In this document: piece by piece, positions 34,751-43,460 of the stretch | How positions within the stretch are numbered: position 1 is the first letter of the stretch | How the letters are laid out: every line of letters begins with the position of its first letter | NCBI RefSeq assembly: GCF_014838715.1 | Contig: NZ_CP061947.1 | Span: 3,906,001 to 3,970,000, forward strand | Direction: 5' to 3' | Source: Algoriphagus sp. Y33 | Lineage (GTDB): Bacteria; Bacteroidota; Bacteroidia; Cytophagales; Cyclobacteriaceae | DNA length: 64,000 nucleotides | Program-made: the position numbers and the translations under genes | The notes under the pieces: model-generated | The model's database searches: none | What the model was told of the DNA's origin: nothing | What the model saw: only the letters and a program-made list of their open reading frames with translations

Positions 34751-35527
34751 TTATTCCTTCCTCAGAATATAAAACAAGTCCAGCCCTTTGGCAGGATCAT
34801 CAACAATTGGGTAATCTTCATGCGTAATATCTACCACGCTTTTGCCTTGCTGCTGATGAAGCTTGTTTCTGTTCATACGATTTAGAATCTCATAAGGCAT
34901 TCTCAGGATTGATGCAGGCAGTTTGTGCTGCAGATCAAAAATGTCAAAGCGCATGATTTTCTGCACGGATTTTCTGTTGGCTTCATGATAAGCCCATACT
35001 TTTTCATTTCCTCCCACTCCTTTTGCCTCCACCGTGTCAAAAATAGAAGAACACAAATCAATCAACTGCTGCGGAGTGTATTCACGCTCATGCCAGGGAT
35101 TTCGAGAAAGTGTATGGTTGATATTCGGGGTGGAAATCACAGCTTTTCCGCCCGGCTTCAGCACACGATAGATTTCTTCCAAAAACAATCGGTCATTTGG
35201 AATATGTTCAATCACCTGAAAACTCACAATCGTATCAAATGAGCTGTCAGCTATCCCTTTAAATGGTGGAATCACTGCTTGCTGAAAATCAACTGTGGGG
35301 TATCTCACTTTCAGCCCGTCGATAACTTCCTGAATTTTATCCACCCCCAAATAACTTTCAGCCAAAGGCAAAAGAGTCTGCACTCCACGGCCCTCGCCAC
35401 AGCCTAATTCCAGCAATTTTCCGGAAATCCAAGGCTGAGCAGCAATGTATGCTTTCAGTAAGCGTTGATGAATAGGATTGTCACTGACCAACTTGTCAGA
35501 GGCGATTTCCGTTGTATAGGTAGCCAT
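34751..35527 (-). CDS. SAM-dependent methyltransferase (type 11)
   Basis: A 258-residue class I methyltransferase. Motif I is LLELGCGEGRGVQTLLP, motif II LGVDKIQEVIDGL, and the type-11 signature continues SFQVIEHIPNDRLFLEEIYRVLKPGGKAVISTPN. The C-terminal region (about 160-258) contains EREYTPQQLIDLCSSIF and a basic tail. This resembles enzymes that methylate cell-surface glycans or lipids; the substrate is unknown. It is divergent from the GWxTD gene, sharing a short promoter region. Confidence 0.87.
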   Translation of the reverse strand: MATYTTEIASDKLVSDNPIHQRLLKAYIAAQPWISGKLLELGCGEGRGVQTLLPLAESYLGVDKIQEVIDGLKVRYPTVDFQQAVIPPFKGIADSSFDTIVSFQVIEHIPNDRLFLEEIYRVLKPGGKAVISTPNINHTLSRNPWHEREYTPQQLIDLCSSIFDTVEAKGVGGNEKVWAYHEANRKSVQKIMRFDIFDLQHKLPASILRMPYEILNRMNRNKLHQQQGKSVVDITHEDYPIVDDPAKGLDLFYILRKE

Positions 35528-35547
35528 ACAAAAATTTACTATTTTGG

Positions 35548-35555
35548 CAAAAGTA
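35548..35555 (-). promoter_or_regulatory. -7 box upstream of the type-11 methyltransferase gene
   Basis: TACTTTTG on the minus strand, 20 bases before the start codon, within the short divergent intergenic region. Confidence 0.4.
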
Positions 35556-35588
35556 AGGTTAATTTTGAAAACCCGAGATCAATACCCG

Positions 35589-36824
35589 ATGAACTGTAAA
35601 ACAAGCCGACTCCTGATTTTTTTGTTTCTCTTTGCAGGAACTGCAATACCCATCTTTGCTCAAAAAACACTAAGCAGTCTAAATCAGACACTTCGCTATT
35701 CAAGATACTCTAGACTTTCACTTAAAGTCATCCCTATCAAAGAATCTGAGACGAGTTTTACCCTGCAATTTCAGGCAGAAAAAATCGAAGAAAGCCCGGA
35801 TTTTAATTCCTTTAGCTTTACCTATTCCATCTTAGGCAGTTACAATGAGGAAATTTTATCAGATAATACTACAATTTTGACCTCGGATGATCTGAAATAT
35901 GATACGGACAGACATTGGGTATTCGAAAAAACAATTGAGATACCGGGCAACACCGAAACGTCCATCGCATTATTTTCAGCCTTGGACACCAGACAGGGTG
36001 ACGAATATTACTATTCCACGGACATCAAAAGCAGCTACATCTTCGATCAAGCAAACTTCGGTGCCTATTATGCAAACAATGTGTCCTTTGATCAAAACTA
36101 CCTCAACGTAGGAGAATCATTACTGTTTAAGTCAAACGGGGGGCCAAATCTTCATAGCTTCTATTACCCTGTCACATTGGAAGTGCCCTATCCTCCGATG
36201 GAGACCAAGCCAGCGGCTGTTCCCAGAGAGCTACAAGTCATAGATGAAGGCGATTTCTTGGAAAACATCCCCAAATCCTTTGACCAAATCGGGTACTATT
36301 TCATCCAGAGTGATACCGCAGCCAGCTCAGGTCTTTTGTTAAGGACAACCCACGAAGCCTTCCCGAAAGTAAGAGACTGGGACGAAATGGTAGACATGGT
36401 TACTTATATTTCTACACGAAAAGAACACGAAAATCTAAAGTCTGCTGAAGACAAAAAGAAAGCGTTGGATGCCTATTGGATCGGGCTTACCAGAAATCCT
36501 GATACAGCCAAAGAGCTTATCCGCGAGTATTTTCGGCAGATAGAATTCGCCAATATTTTATTTACAGACTTCAAAGAAGGCTGGAAAACAGACAAAGGCA
36601 TGGTCTATGTGGTGATGGGACCTCCCGAGGAAGTTAATTTTTATTTAGACCGGGAAGAATGGAGTTATGGAGGAACCAACGAGAGTTCAAGAATTCGCTT
36701 TACCTTTGCACGGGTTAAAAACATACTTAGCCCACACTATTACACCTTGAACCGCTCGCGGGCTTATCAGCCGGTTTGGTTCAAAAACATATCCATATGG
36801 AGAAGCGGAAAGATGGCTTTTTGA
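35589..36824 (+). CDS. GWxTD-domain secreted protein
   Basis: A 411-residue exported protein. Start chosen at the ATG giving MNCKTSRLLIFLFLFAGTAIPIFAQ, a classical signal peptide. The C-terminal GWxTD domain is seen at about residues 270-380: KKKALDAYWIGLTRNPDTAKELIREYF, then FKEGWKTDKGMVYVVMGPPEEVNFY and REEWSYGGTNESSRIRFTF. GWxTD proteins occur widely in Bacteroidota and Acidobacteria and have no known biochemical role. The 3' end overlaps the start of rlmB by 28 bases, so the genes may be translationally coupled even though their functions appear unrelated. Confidence 0.88.
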   Translation: MNCKTSRLLIFLFLFAGTAIPIFAQKTLSSLNQTLRYSRYSRLSLKVIPIKESETSFTLQFQAEKIEESPDFNSFSFTYSILGSYNEEILSDNTTILTSDDLKYDTDRHWVFEKTIEIPGNTETSIALFSALDTRQGDEYYYSTDIKSSYIFDQANFGAYYANNVSFDQNYLNVGESLLFKSNGGPNLHSFYYPVTLEVPYPPMETKPAAVPRELQVIDEGDFLENIPKSFDQIGYYFIQSDTAASSGLLLRTTHEAFPKVRDWDEMVDMVTYISTRKEHENLKSAEDKKKALDAYWIGLTRNPDTAKELIREYFRQIEFANILFTDFKEGWKTDKGMVYVVMGPPEEVNFYLDREEWSYGGTNESSRIRFTFARVKNILSPHYYTLNRSRAYQPVWFKNISIWRSGKMAF

Positions 36825-37582
36825 TTGAAAAAGGCGAACACGAAAAAGACTTTATTTTTGGCACAAGAGCGGTGATGGAATCTATCCACGCAGGCAAAGA
36901 CATTGACAAGGTGTTGGTCCAGAAGGAAATCAACAATGATTTGATCAAGGAACTGATCAAGCTTTGCAAAGACGAAAAAATCCCTGTAGTCCGCGTTCCT
37001 GATGCAAAACTCAACAGAATCACGCGTAAAAACCATCAGGGCGTAGTAGCCCAGATGTCTTCCATAGAATATGCGTCTTTGGATCACGTGATCGAAAGCT
37101 GCTTTAACTTAGGAAAGGCTCCTCTAATATTGATTCTTGACAGGATCACTGATGTAAGAAACTTTGGAGCTATCGCCAGAACAGCGGAATGCGCAGGCGT
37201 AGATGCTATAGTAATCCCGGAAAAAGGAAGTGCCCAGATCAATTCTGACGCTATCAAAACTTCTGTGGGGGCATTGAATTTCCTTCCTGTGGTAAGGGTA
37301 AGAAACCTTTTTTACACCTGTAGAGATCTTCAAAAATCGGGCTTGGTCTTGGTAGCCATCACCGAAAAGACAGACAAAACAATGTATGATACCGACTTAT
37401 CTGTTCCTGTGGCTATGGTAATGGGATCAGAGGAAGATGGGATTTCTACTGAGCTGATGGGGATTGTAGATGAAAAAGTCAAAATCCCCATGGCAGGAAG
37501 AATTGAAAGCCTCAATGTGTCTGTATCGGCCGGTGTAGCTATTTACGAAGCGATCAGGCAGAGAACACAAGGGTTGTCGTAG
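36797..37582 (+). CDS. rlmB: 23S rRNA (guanosine-2'-O)-methyltransferase RlmB-type
   Basis: SpoU-family (SPOUT) RNA 2'-O-methyltransferase of 261 residues; E. coli RlmB methylates G2251 of 23S rRNA. Start placed at the ATG giving MEKRKDGFLIEKG. Seen: N-terminal substrate-binding domain DFIFGTRAVMESI, then the trefoil-knot motifs LILDRITDVRNFGAIARTAE (motif 1), VMGSEEDGIS (motif 2) and MAGRIESLNVSVSAGVAIYEA (motif 3). The catalytic Arg and the conserved Asn of motif 1 and Ser/Asn of motif 3 are present. Length normal. Which rRNA position it modifies in this organism is not provable from sequence. Confidence 0.93.
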   Translation: MEKRKDGFLIEKGEHEKDFIFGTRAVMESIHAGKDIDKVLVQKEINNDLIKELIKLCKDEKIPVVRVPDAKLNRITRKNHQGVVAQMSSIEYASLDHVIESCFNLGKAPLILILDRITDVRNFGAIARTAECAGVDAIVIPEKGSAQINSDAIKTSVGALNFLPVVRVRNLFYTCRDLQKSGLVLVAITEKTDKTMYDTDLSVPVAMVMGSEEDGISTELMGIVDEKVKIPMAGRIESLNVSVSAGVAIYEAIRQRTQGLS

Positions 37583-37794
37583 GGTTAGCGGATAGTGATT
37601 GGTGGTCAGTTGCAGTCGTACAAGTTAGTGTGTTGTTGTGTTTCACCAAAGAAGCTTCCGGCCGGTAGCAAGAAGTTTTAATGCACCTTACCAAAGGAGT
37701 GTGCGGTCAGTCCCGGGTATACTGCCAATGAGCGGTGGCCCGTGGTCTGCGGCCTTTTAACTATGGACTATGGATTCTCGACTACTCGCCACCA
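37583..37794. other. Intergenic spacer with decayed repeat-like text
   Basis: Gene-free. Quasi-repeated words such as GTGGCCCGTGGTCTGCGGCC and ACTATGGACTATGGATTCTCGAC (about 37735-37785) resemble the degenerate spacer after pdhB (TCCACGGTCCAGGG, GAGTCGAGAATCAAG). No function can be assigned. Confidence 0.3.
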
Positions 37795-38865
37795 TTATAT
37801 AAAGTCTTCTCCTTTCTTTTTTGCGTTTGACACAAATTCACGGAATTTTTTCTCAGCGTCAAGTTTGCAGATCAACAGCACATTATCCGTCTCATTCACA
37901 AGATAGTTCTGTAGACCTTGAACTACCACCAGCTTATTTCCGCTTACTTTGATGTAGCTACTTTCAGTGTCGTAGAGGATTGCATTTGCCTCCACCACAT
38001 TGTTGTTTTCATCCTTATCTCTCATATCATATAGGCTATTCCATGAGCCCAAATCTGACCATCCGAAATCCCCAAGAATCACATAAACCTGACTTGATTT
38101 TTCCATGATCCCATAATCAATCGAGATATTTTTCATTTGGGCATAGGCAGTGGCCACAAACCCGGCTTCTTCTGCTGTACCAAAAACATCTCTCCCCTCT
38201 TCGAACAACTCCGCCATGTCCGGCATATGTTCTTCAAAAGCCTGAATCAGACTCTCCGCTTTCCAGACAAACATCCCTGAATTCCACACAAAATCTCCGC
38301 TTTCCAAAAATGTTCTTGCCAGTTTTGGATTTGGTTTTTCAATAAATGTTTTGACCCTGAATGCATGAGTCTCGGCCGTTTCTATATACTGTATGTAGCC
38401 ATAGCCCGTCTCGGGCCTATTCGGCTTGATCCCAAGCGTGATTAATTTTCCGTCATCGGCAGCCTCAATAGCTTTCGTAAGTGTCTTGGTAAATTTCTTT
38501 TCCTGCAAAATCAGGTGATCTGCCGGAGTTACGATAATCACAGCGTTTGGATCTTTGGAATGAATGCTATAGGTAGCATATGCAATACAGGGAGCAGTAT
38601 TTTTCCGCATCGGCTCGGTAAGAATCTGATGATCCTTCAGCTCAGGCAGCTGCTCTTTGACAAGGGCGAGGTATTTCCGATAAGTAATGACTACAAACTG
38701 CTCCGGCTCGGCAATTTCGGTGAACCGATCAAACGTCATTTGCAAGAGTGAGCGTCCTGTACCTAGTATATCCAGAAATTGCTTGGGGCGTTTTCTACGA
38801 CTATATGGCCAAAATCGAGAGCCGATACCACCGGCCATTATTAGAATATAGGGTTTATTGTGCAT
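37795..38865 (-). CDS. Mannose-1-phosphate guanylyltransferase
   Basis: Cytoplasmic nucleotidyltransferase of 356 residues making GDP-mannose from GTP and mannose 1-phosphate, a precursor of surface polysaccharides. Seen: the pyrophosphorylase loop LIMAGGIGSRFWPYSRRKRPKQF at the start, TEPMRKNTAPCIAYA, VIIVTPADHLIL, the sugar-contact motifs NRPETGYGYIQYI and FIEKPNPKLARTFL, then GDFVWNSGMFVWKAES and SIDYGIMEK. It lacks the phosphomannose isomerase domain, so it is the short ManC type. It follows the KpsF gene by 8 bases, suggesting an operon for nucleotide-sugar or LPS-precursor synthesis. Confidence 0.93.
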   Translation of the reverse strand: MHNKPYILIMAGGIGSRFWPYSRRKRPKQFLDILGTGRSLLQMTFDRFTEIAEPEQFVVITYRKYLALVKEQLPELKDHQILTEPMRKNTAPCIAYATYSIHSKDPNAVIIVTPADHLILQEKKFTKTLTKAIEAADDGKLITLGIKPNRPETGYGYIQYIETAETHAFRVKTFIEKPNPKLARTFLESGDFVWNSGMFVWKAESLIQAFEEHMPDMAELFEEGRDVFGTAEEAGFVATAYAQMKNISIDYGIMEKSSQVYVILGDFGWSDLGSWNSLYDMRDKDENNNVVEANAILYDTESSYIKVSGNKLVVVQGLQNYLVNETDNVLLICKLDAEKKFREFVSNAKKKGEDFI

Positions 38866-38873
38866 GCCAAAAA

Positions 38874-39842
38874 TTAAACGATTCCTTCTTTCATCAATTC
38901 ATGAATATGGACAAAACCGGCGATTTTATCCCCATTCATTGCCACTAGTTGAGTGATATTATGATTTTTCATCATATTTAATGCGCGAATGGCGTATTCT
39001 TGGGTTGAAATTGACTTCGGATTTATGCTCATAATATCTGAAGCCTTAAGATATTGAATATCAAGTGATTTTTGAAGCATTCTCCGCAAATCTCCATCCG
39101 TAATAATCCCTTTCAGCTTCCCTTTCGCATCTACCACGGAAGTAGCACCTAGTCTTTTTCCTGATATTTCAAGTATCACCTCAGCCAATCCTGCGTTTTC
39201 GTCCACAAGAGGTATTTCTCCCCCACCCAGCACATCTCCGACTCTCAGATACAACTGCTTGCCCAATGACCCGCCCGGATGGTACTTGGCAAAATCCTCA
39301 GAAGTGAATCCTCTTGCTTCAAGAAGGCAAACTGCTAAGGCATCTCCAAGTGCCAAATGTGCTGTAGTGCTTGTAGTGGGTGCCAGATTGTTGGGACATG
39401 CCTCCTCACTGATAGTGGCATTCAATACATAATCCGAATTCTCAGCCAAGAAGCTTTTGGTATTACTCACCAAAGCCACAAGTTTGGATCCCAATCTTTT
39501 GAGCAGCGGAACCAAAACCTTAATCTCCGGCGTATTGCCACTCTTGGAAATGCAAATGACTATATCATCTTCCAATATCATCCCCAAATCACCGTGGATT
39601 GCATCCGCTGCGTGCATAAACAATGCTGGAGTCCCCGTTGAATTTAAGGTAGCGACAATCTTATTGGCAATGATTGCACTCTTGCCCACACCGGTAATTA
39701 CCACCCTGCCTTTGGAAACCAAAATGTGCTCTACACAGGCTTCAAAATCGCCATCCAAAAAATCCACAAGATTTAACACGGCCTGAGCCTCGTTTTGCAA
39801 TACCCTTGTGGCTGTATTTCTAATATTTTTAGCTAAATTCAA
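38874..39842 (-). CDS. KpsF/GutQ-family sugar-phosphate isomerase
   Basis: Arabinose-5-phosphate isomerase-type enzyme of 322 residues, first step of Kdo biosynthesis for lipopolysaccharide. Seen: SIS domain with GRVVITGVGKSAIIANKIVATLNSTGTPALFMHAADAIHGDLGMI and CISKSGNTPEI (substrate loop), then ACPNNLAPTTSTTAHLALGDALA, HPGGSLGKQL, and a pair of CBS domains (LRVGDVLGGGEIPLVDENA; ASDIMSINPKSISTQEYA). This order is diagnostic. It is the first gene of the pair with the mannose-1-phosphate guanylyltransferase, divergent from recQ. Confidence 0.93.
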   Translation of the reverse strand: MNLAKNIRNTATRVLQNEAQAVLNLVDFLDGDFEACVEHILVSKGRVVITGVGKSAIIANKIVATLNSTGTPALFMHAADAIHGDLGMILEDDIVICISKSGNTPEIKVLVPLLKRLGSKLVALVSNTKSFLAENSDYVLNATISEEACPNNLAPTTSTTAHLALGDALAVCLLEARGFTSEDFAKYHPGGSLGKQLYLRVGDVLGGGEIPLVDENAGLAEVILEISGKRLGATSVVDAKGKLKGIITDGDLRRMLQKSLDIQYLKASDIMSINPKSISTQEYAIRALNMMKNHNITQLVAMNGDKIAGFVHIHELMKEGIV

Positions 39843-39846
39843 TTTT

Positions 39847-39878
39847 ACCTGGGTTTATAACTAATTTTGAACCTGGGT
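39847..39878. promoter_or_regulatory. Direct repeat ACCTGGGT in the kpsF/recQ divergent region
   Basis: ACCTGGGT occurs at 39847-39854 and 39871-39878, 24 bases apart start to start (about two helical turns) and each followed by a TATAA-like AT run. It lies immediately upstream of the kpsF-type gene. It could be a regulator site; no known consensus is recognised. Confidence 0.3.
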
Positions 39879-39938
39879 ATAAATGTAATAAATCATTCCT
39901 GTTTACAGGCTTTAGTTACCCTCTTAGCCCCTTAACAA

Positions 39939-42116
39939 GTGGAAGAAAAAGTAAAAGCAGAGCTCAAAAAAATCTTTGGATTCAGTCAATTCCGGGGAAA
40001 CCAGGAGTTGATCGTTGACAATTTGCTTAGTAAGCGAAATACATTCGTCATAATGCCTACGGGTGCCGGCAAATCTTTATGCTATCAATTGCCTGCCGTA
40101 ATCAAGGATGGCACTGCGATAGTAATCTCTCCTTTAATAGCTTTGATGAAAAATCAGGTGGATCAGTTGCAGGCACTTGGGATCAATGCCCACTTTCTGA
40201 ACTCAACCTTGAATAAATCGGAGGCTACAAGAGTGAAGAGTGAAGTGCTCAACAAGAAAACGAAACTTCTATATGTAGCACCTGAATCTTTGACCAAGGA
40301 AGAGAATGTCGAGTTCCTGAAATCCGCAGAACTTAGCTTTGTGGCAATTGATGAAGCGCACTGCATCTCCGAATGGGGACATGATTTCCGGCCGGAATAC
40401 AGAAGGATTAAATCGATAATTGCCCAGATCGCTCCCAATCTACCGATAATAGCACTGACCGCCACCGCTACTCCAAAAGTACAGCAGGACATTCAGCGCA
40501 ATCTCCAGATGGAAGAGGCAGACCTGTTCAAATCCTCCTTCAACAGAACCAATCTTTTCTATGAGATCCGCCCGAAAGTAAAGAACGATTCGAAGAAAGA
40601 TCTGATCAAGTTCATCAAAGGGCACAAGGGAAAATCCGGAATCATCTATTGCCTGAGCCGCAAAAAAGTAGAAGAAATAGCACAACTACTGAAGGTTAAC
40701 CAAGTCAATGCCGCCCCATATCATGCGGGGCTGGATTCCTCTGTTAGAATCAAGACGCAGGATGATTTTCTTAATGAAGAACTGGATGTGATTGTGGCTA
40801 CTATTGCATTTGGAATGGGAATAGATAAACCGGATGTCCGTTATGTAATCCATTATGATGTACCAAAATCTCTGGAAGGATACTATCAGGAAACCGGACG
40901 TGCCGGCCGCGATGGATTAGAGGGGCATTGTCTCATGTTTTACAGATATGAAGACATCATAAAGTTGGATAAGTTCAATAAGGACAAACCGGTCACTGAA
41001 CGGGAAAATGCCAAAATTCTCTTGCAGGAAATGGCAGCCTACTCCGAGACAGGTGTGTGCAGAAGGAAATTTATTCTGAATTACTTCGGCGAGACGATGA
41101 ATGACGATTGTGGCTTTTGCGACAACTGTAAGCGGGTTCGCGAGACCTTCAAGGGAATGGACATGGTACTTACTGTTCTGGAAGCGGCCCAACAAACCAA
41201 TCAACGCTTCGGACTAGACCATCTGGTGAAAGTCATCGTAGGAGAATCAACAGATTACGTACTGAGCTATTCCCATGATAAATTACCGGTTTTTGGGAAA
41301 GGTAAAATGACCTCGGAAAAGACATGGATAGGTGTGATCCGCCAGGTAATGATTCTGAACATGCTCGATAAGGACATCGAAAACTACGGTGTGCTCAAGA
41401 TCACGCCTAAGGGTAAAGATTTTCTGAGCTCCCCGTTTGAACTTGAGCTCCATCATGACCACGATTTCGCCGCAGAAGTACAAACAGGACAGACTGAGAT
41501 AGATATTAGCACCGGTATCGCTTATGATGAAAAACTATTTGAGCTGCTAAAAGCCGAACGGAAAAAGGTAGCCCGCTCAAAAGGACTTCCTCCTTATGTT
41601 ATCTTCCAAGATCCTTCATTGGAAGAAATGGCAACAGTATATCCAACCTCCCGGGAAGAGCTTGCGCAAATCATTGGCGTGGGTATGGGAAAAGTCATTA
41701 AATTCGGGGCTTCATTCCTGAAATTAATTGCAAACTACGTAGAGGAGAATGAGATCGAGACCGCCTCAGACGTAGTAGTGAAATCGTCAGGGACTAGGTC
41801 TAAAGTAAAAATTTCTATAATCCAGCAAATCGACCGCAAGGTAGGCTTGGATGAGGTAGCAGAAAACCTCAACATGAGTATGAGTGAACTGCTTCATGAA
41901 ATCGAGCAGATCATTTATAGCGGAACAAAACTAAATATAGATTACTACATAGAAAACATCATGGATGAAGAAAGGGAGGATATGCTCCACGACTATTTCA
42001 TGAATGCTACTAGTGATCAAATCAAAGCAGCACTCGAAGAATTGGAGGATGAAGATTTTGCAGAAGATGAATTGCGGGTCTATCGAATCAAATTCATCTC
42101 AGAGCATGCTAATTAA
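39939..42116 (+). CDS. recQ: ATP-dependent DNA helicase RecQ
   Basis: 3'-5' DNA helicase of 725 residues acting in recombination and replication restart. Starts at GTG, giving MEEKVKAELKKIFGFSQFRGNQ, the normal RecQ opening; no ATG precedes in frame. Seen: motif 0 FRGNQ, Walker A MPTGAGKSLCYQLP, Walker B DEAHCISEWGHDFRPEY with the aromatic loop, TATATPKVQQDI, motif V/VI FGMGIDKPDVRYVIHYDVPKSLEGYYQETGRAGRDG, the zinc module CRRKFILNYFGE...CGFCDNCK, winged helix, and an HRDC domain (LFELLKAERKKVARSKGLPPYVIF). It has about 120 residues beyond HRDC, usual in the Bacteroidota form. It is followed by purD after 14 bases. Confidence 0.97.
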   Translation: MEEKVKAELKKIFGFSQFRGNQELIVDNLLSKRNTFVIMPTGAGKSLCYQLPAVIKDGTAIVISPLIALMKNQVDQLQALGINAHFLNSTLNKSEATRVKSEVLNKKTKLLYVAPESLTKEENVEFLKSAELSFVAIDEAHCISEWGHDFRPEYRRIKSIIAQIAPNLPIIALTATATPKVQQDIQRNLQMEEADLFKSSFNRTNLFYEIRPKVKNDSKKDLIKFIKGHKGKSGIIYCLSRKKVEEIAQLLKVNQVNAAPYHAGLDSSVRIKTQDDFLNEELDVIVATIAFGMGIDKPDVRYVIHYDVPKSLEGYYQETGRAGRDGLEGHCLMFYRYEDIIKLDKFNKDKPVTERENAKILLQEMAAYSETGVCRRKFILNYFGETMNDDCGFCDNCKRVRETFKGMDMVLTVLEAAQQTNQRFGLDHLVKVIVGESTDYVLSYSHDKLPVFGKGKMTSEKTWIGVIRQVMILNMLDKDIENYGVLKITPKGKDFLSSPFELELHHDHDFAAEVQTGQTEIDISTGIAYDEKLFELLKAERKKVARSKGLPPYVIFQDPSLEEMATVYPTSREELAQIIGVGMGKVIKFGASFLKLIANYVEENEIETASDVVVKSSGTRSKVKISIIQQIDRKVGLDEVAENLNMSMSELLHEIEQIIYSGTKLNIDYYIENIMDEEREDMLHDYFMNATSDQIKAALEELEDEDFAEDELRVYRIKFISEHAN

Positions 42117-42130
42117 CTTGAACTGAGTCA

Positions 42131-43417
42131 ATGAATATACTCTTATTAGGAAGCGGAGGCAGAGAACATGCTTTCGCCTGGAAAATTGTACAAAGTAAAG
42201 ATTGTACCCATCTATACGTAGCACCCGGCAATGCCGGCACAGAAAACATCGCTACCAATGTCAGGATCAATATCACTGATTTTGAGGCAATCCATGACTT
42301 TATCATCTCTAAAAGCATCGACCTGCTAGTCATAGGACCGGAAGAGCCCTTGGTTAAAGGAATCGTAGATTTCCTTCAAGCCCAACCCGAAACAGCTAAT
42401 CTTCCTGTTGTAGGCCCATCTCAGCTTGGTGCGACCTTGGAAGGAAGCAAGGACTTTTCTAAGCGTTTTATGCAGCGGAACAACGTTCCTACCGCAGCTT
42501 ACGAGACTTTCACTGCAGATCAGTTGGATGCAGGATTAGCTTATTTGGATACCCAAAACCTCCCAATAGTATTAAAAGCAGATGGACTTGCTGCGGGTAA
42601 AGGAGTGCTTATTTGCCTGACTTTGGAAGAAGCAAAAACTTCTTTGAAGGAAATGCTTTTGGATCAGAAATTCGGAGAAGCGTCCTCCAAAGTCGTAATC
42701 GAAGAATTCCTGACAGGAATCGAACTTTCTGTTTTCGTAGCCACAGATGGAAAGAACTATAAGATTTTACCGGAGGCGAAAGACTATAAACGCATAGGAG
42801 AAGGCGACACAGGACTGAATACAGGAGGAATGGGGGCTGTGAGCCCCGTTATTTTCGCTGATGAGGCCTTTATGGCTAACGTGGAAGAAAAGGTGGTGAG
42901 GCCAACCGTAGAGGGCCTAGCCAAGGAAGGCATTCCTTATAAGGGGTTTTTGTTCATTGGACTGATGAATAAGGACGGCGAACCTCAAGTAATTGAATAC
43001 AATGTGCGAATGGGTGATCCGGAAACAGAAGCCGTTCTTCCTAGAATTGAAAGTGATTTCTTGGCGTTGCTTTATGGCATAGGAACAGGAACACTGGATT
43101 CTTATGAATTAAAAATCTCTCCCGGCTATGCTACTACAGTAGTGATGGTCAGCGGGGGATATCCGGGATCTTATGAAAAAGGAAAAATCATTTCCTTACC
43201 CGATTCCTCAATCGGTGCTGAAATTTTCCATGCAGGAACAGGCCGAAATGAAAATGGAGAACTAGTCAATCAAGGAGGTCGGGTGATCGCCGTGACCGGC
43301 ACAGGGGAATCATTGCAAGAAGCATTGAGCAATGCCTTTACCACCGTGAAAGGGATCCAATGGGATCAAGCGTACTACCGCAAGGATATCGGGATGGATA
43401 TCCTCAACTTAATGTAA
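42131..43417 (+). CDS. purD: Phosphoribosylamine--glycine ligase
   Basis: Second enzyme of purine biosynthesis, joining glycine to 5-phosphoribosylamine with ATP. The 428 residues show MNILLLGSGGREHAFAWKI (N domain), DLLVIGPEEPLVKGIVDFL, GSKDFSKRFMQ, the ATP-grasp segment LPIVLKADGLAAGKGVLIC, EEFLTGIELSVFV, GDTGLNTGGMGAVSP, and FLFIGLMNKDGEPQVIEYNVRMGDPETEAVLPR with metal ligands. Length is typical. It is in the recQ-purD-PSP1-gldH series; the spacing (14 and 43 bases) suggests co-transcription. Confidence 0.97.
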   Translation: MNILLLGSGGREHAFAWKIVQSKDCTHLYVAPGNAGTENIATNVRINITDFEAIHDFIISKSIDLLVIGPEEPLVKGIVDFLQAQPETANLPVVGPSQLGATLEGSKDFSKRFMQRNNVPTAAYETFTADQLDAGLAYLDTQNLPIVLKADGLAAGKGVLICLTLEEAKTSLKEMLLDQKFGEASSKVVIEEFLTGIELSVFVATDGKNYKILPEAKDYKRIGEGDTGLNTGGMGAVSPVIFADEAFMANVEEKVVRPTVEGLAKEGIPYKGFLFIGLMNKDGEPQVIEYNVRMGDPETEAVLPRIESDFLALLYGIGTGTLDSYELKISPGYATTVVMVSGGYPGSYEKGKIISLPDSSIGAEIFHAGTGRNENGELVNQGGRVIAVTGTGESLQEALSNAFTTVKGIQWDQAYYRKDIGMDILNLM

Positions 43418-43460
43418 ATAAACCCAAAACTATCCGGGGCTCTCGCCCTGTCTATATATT

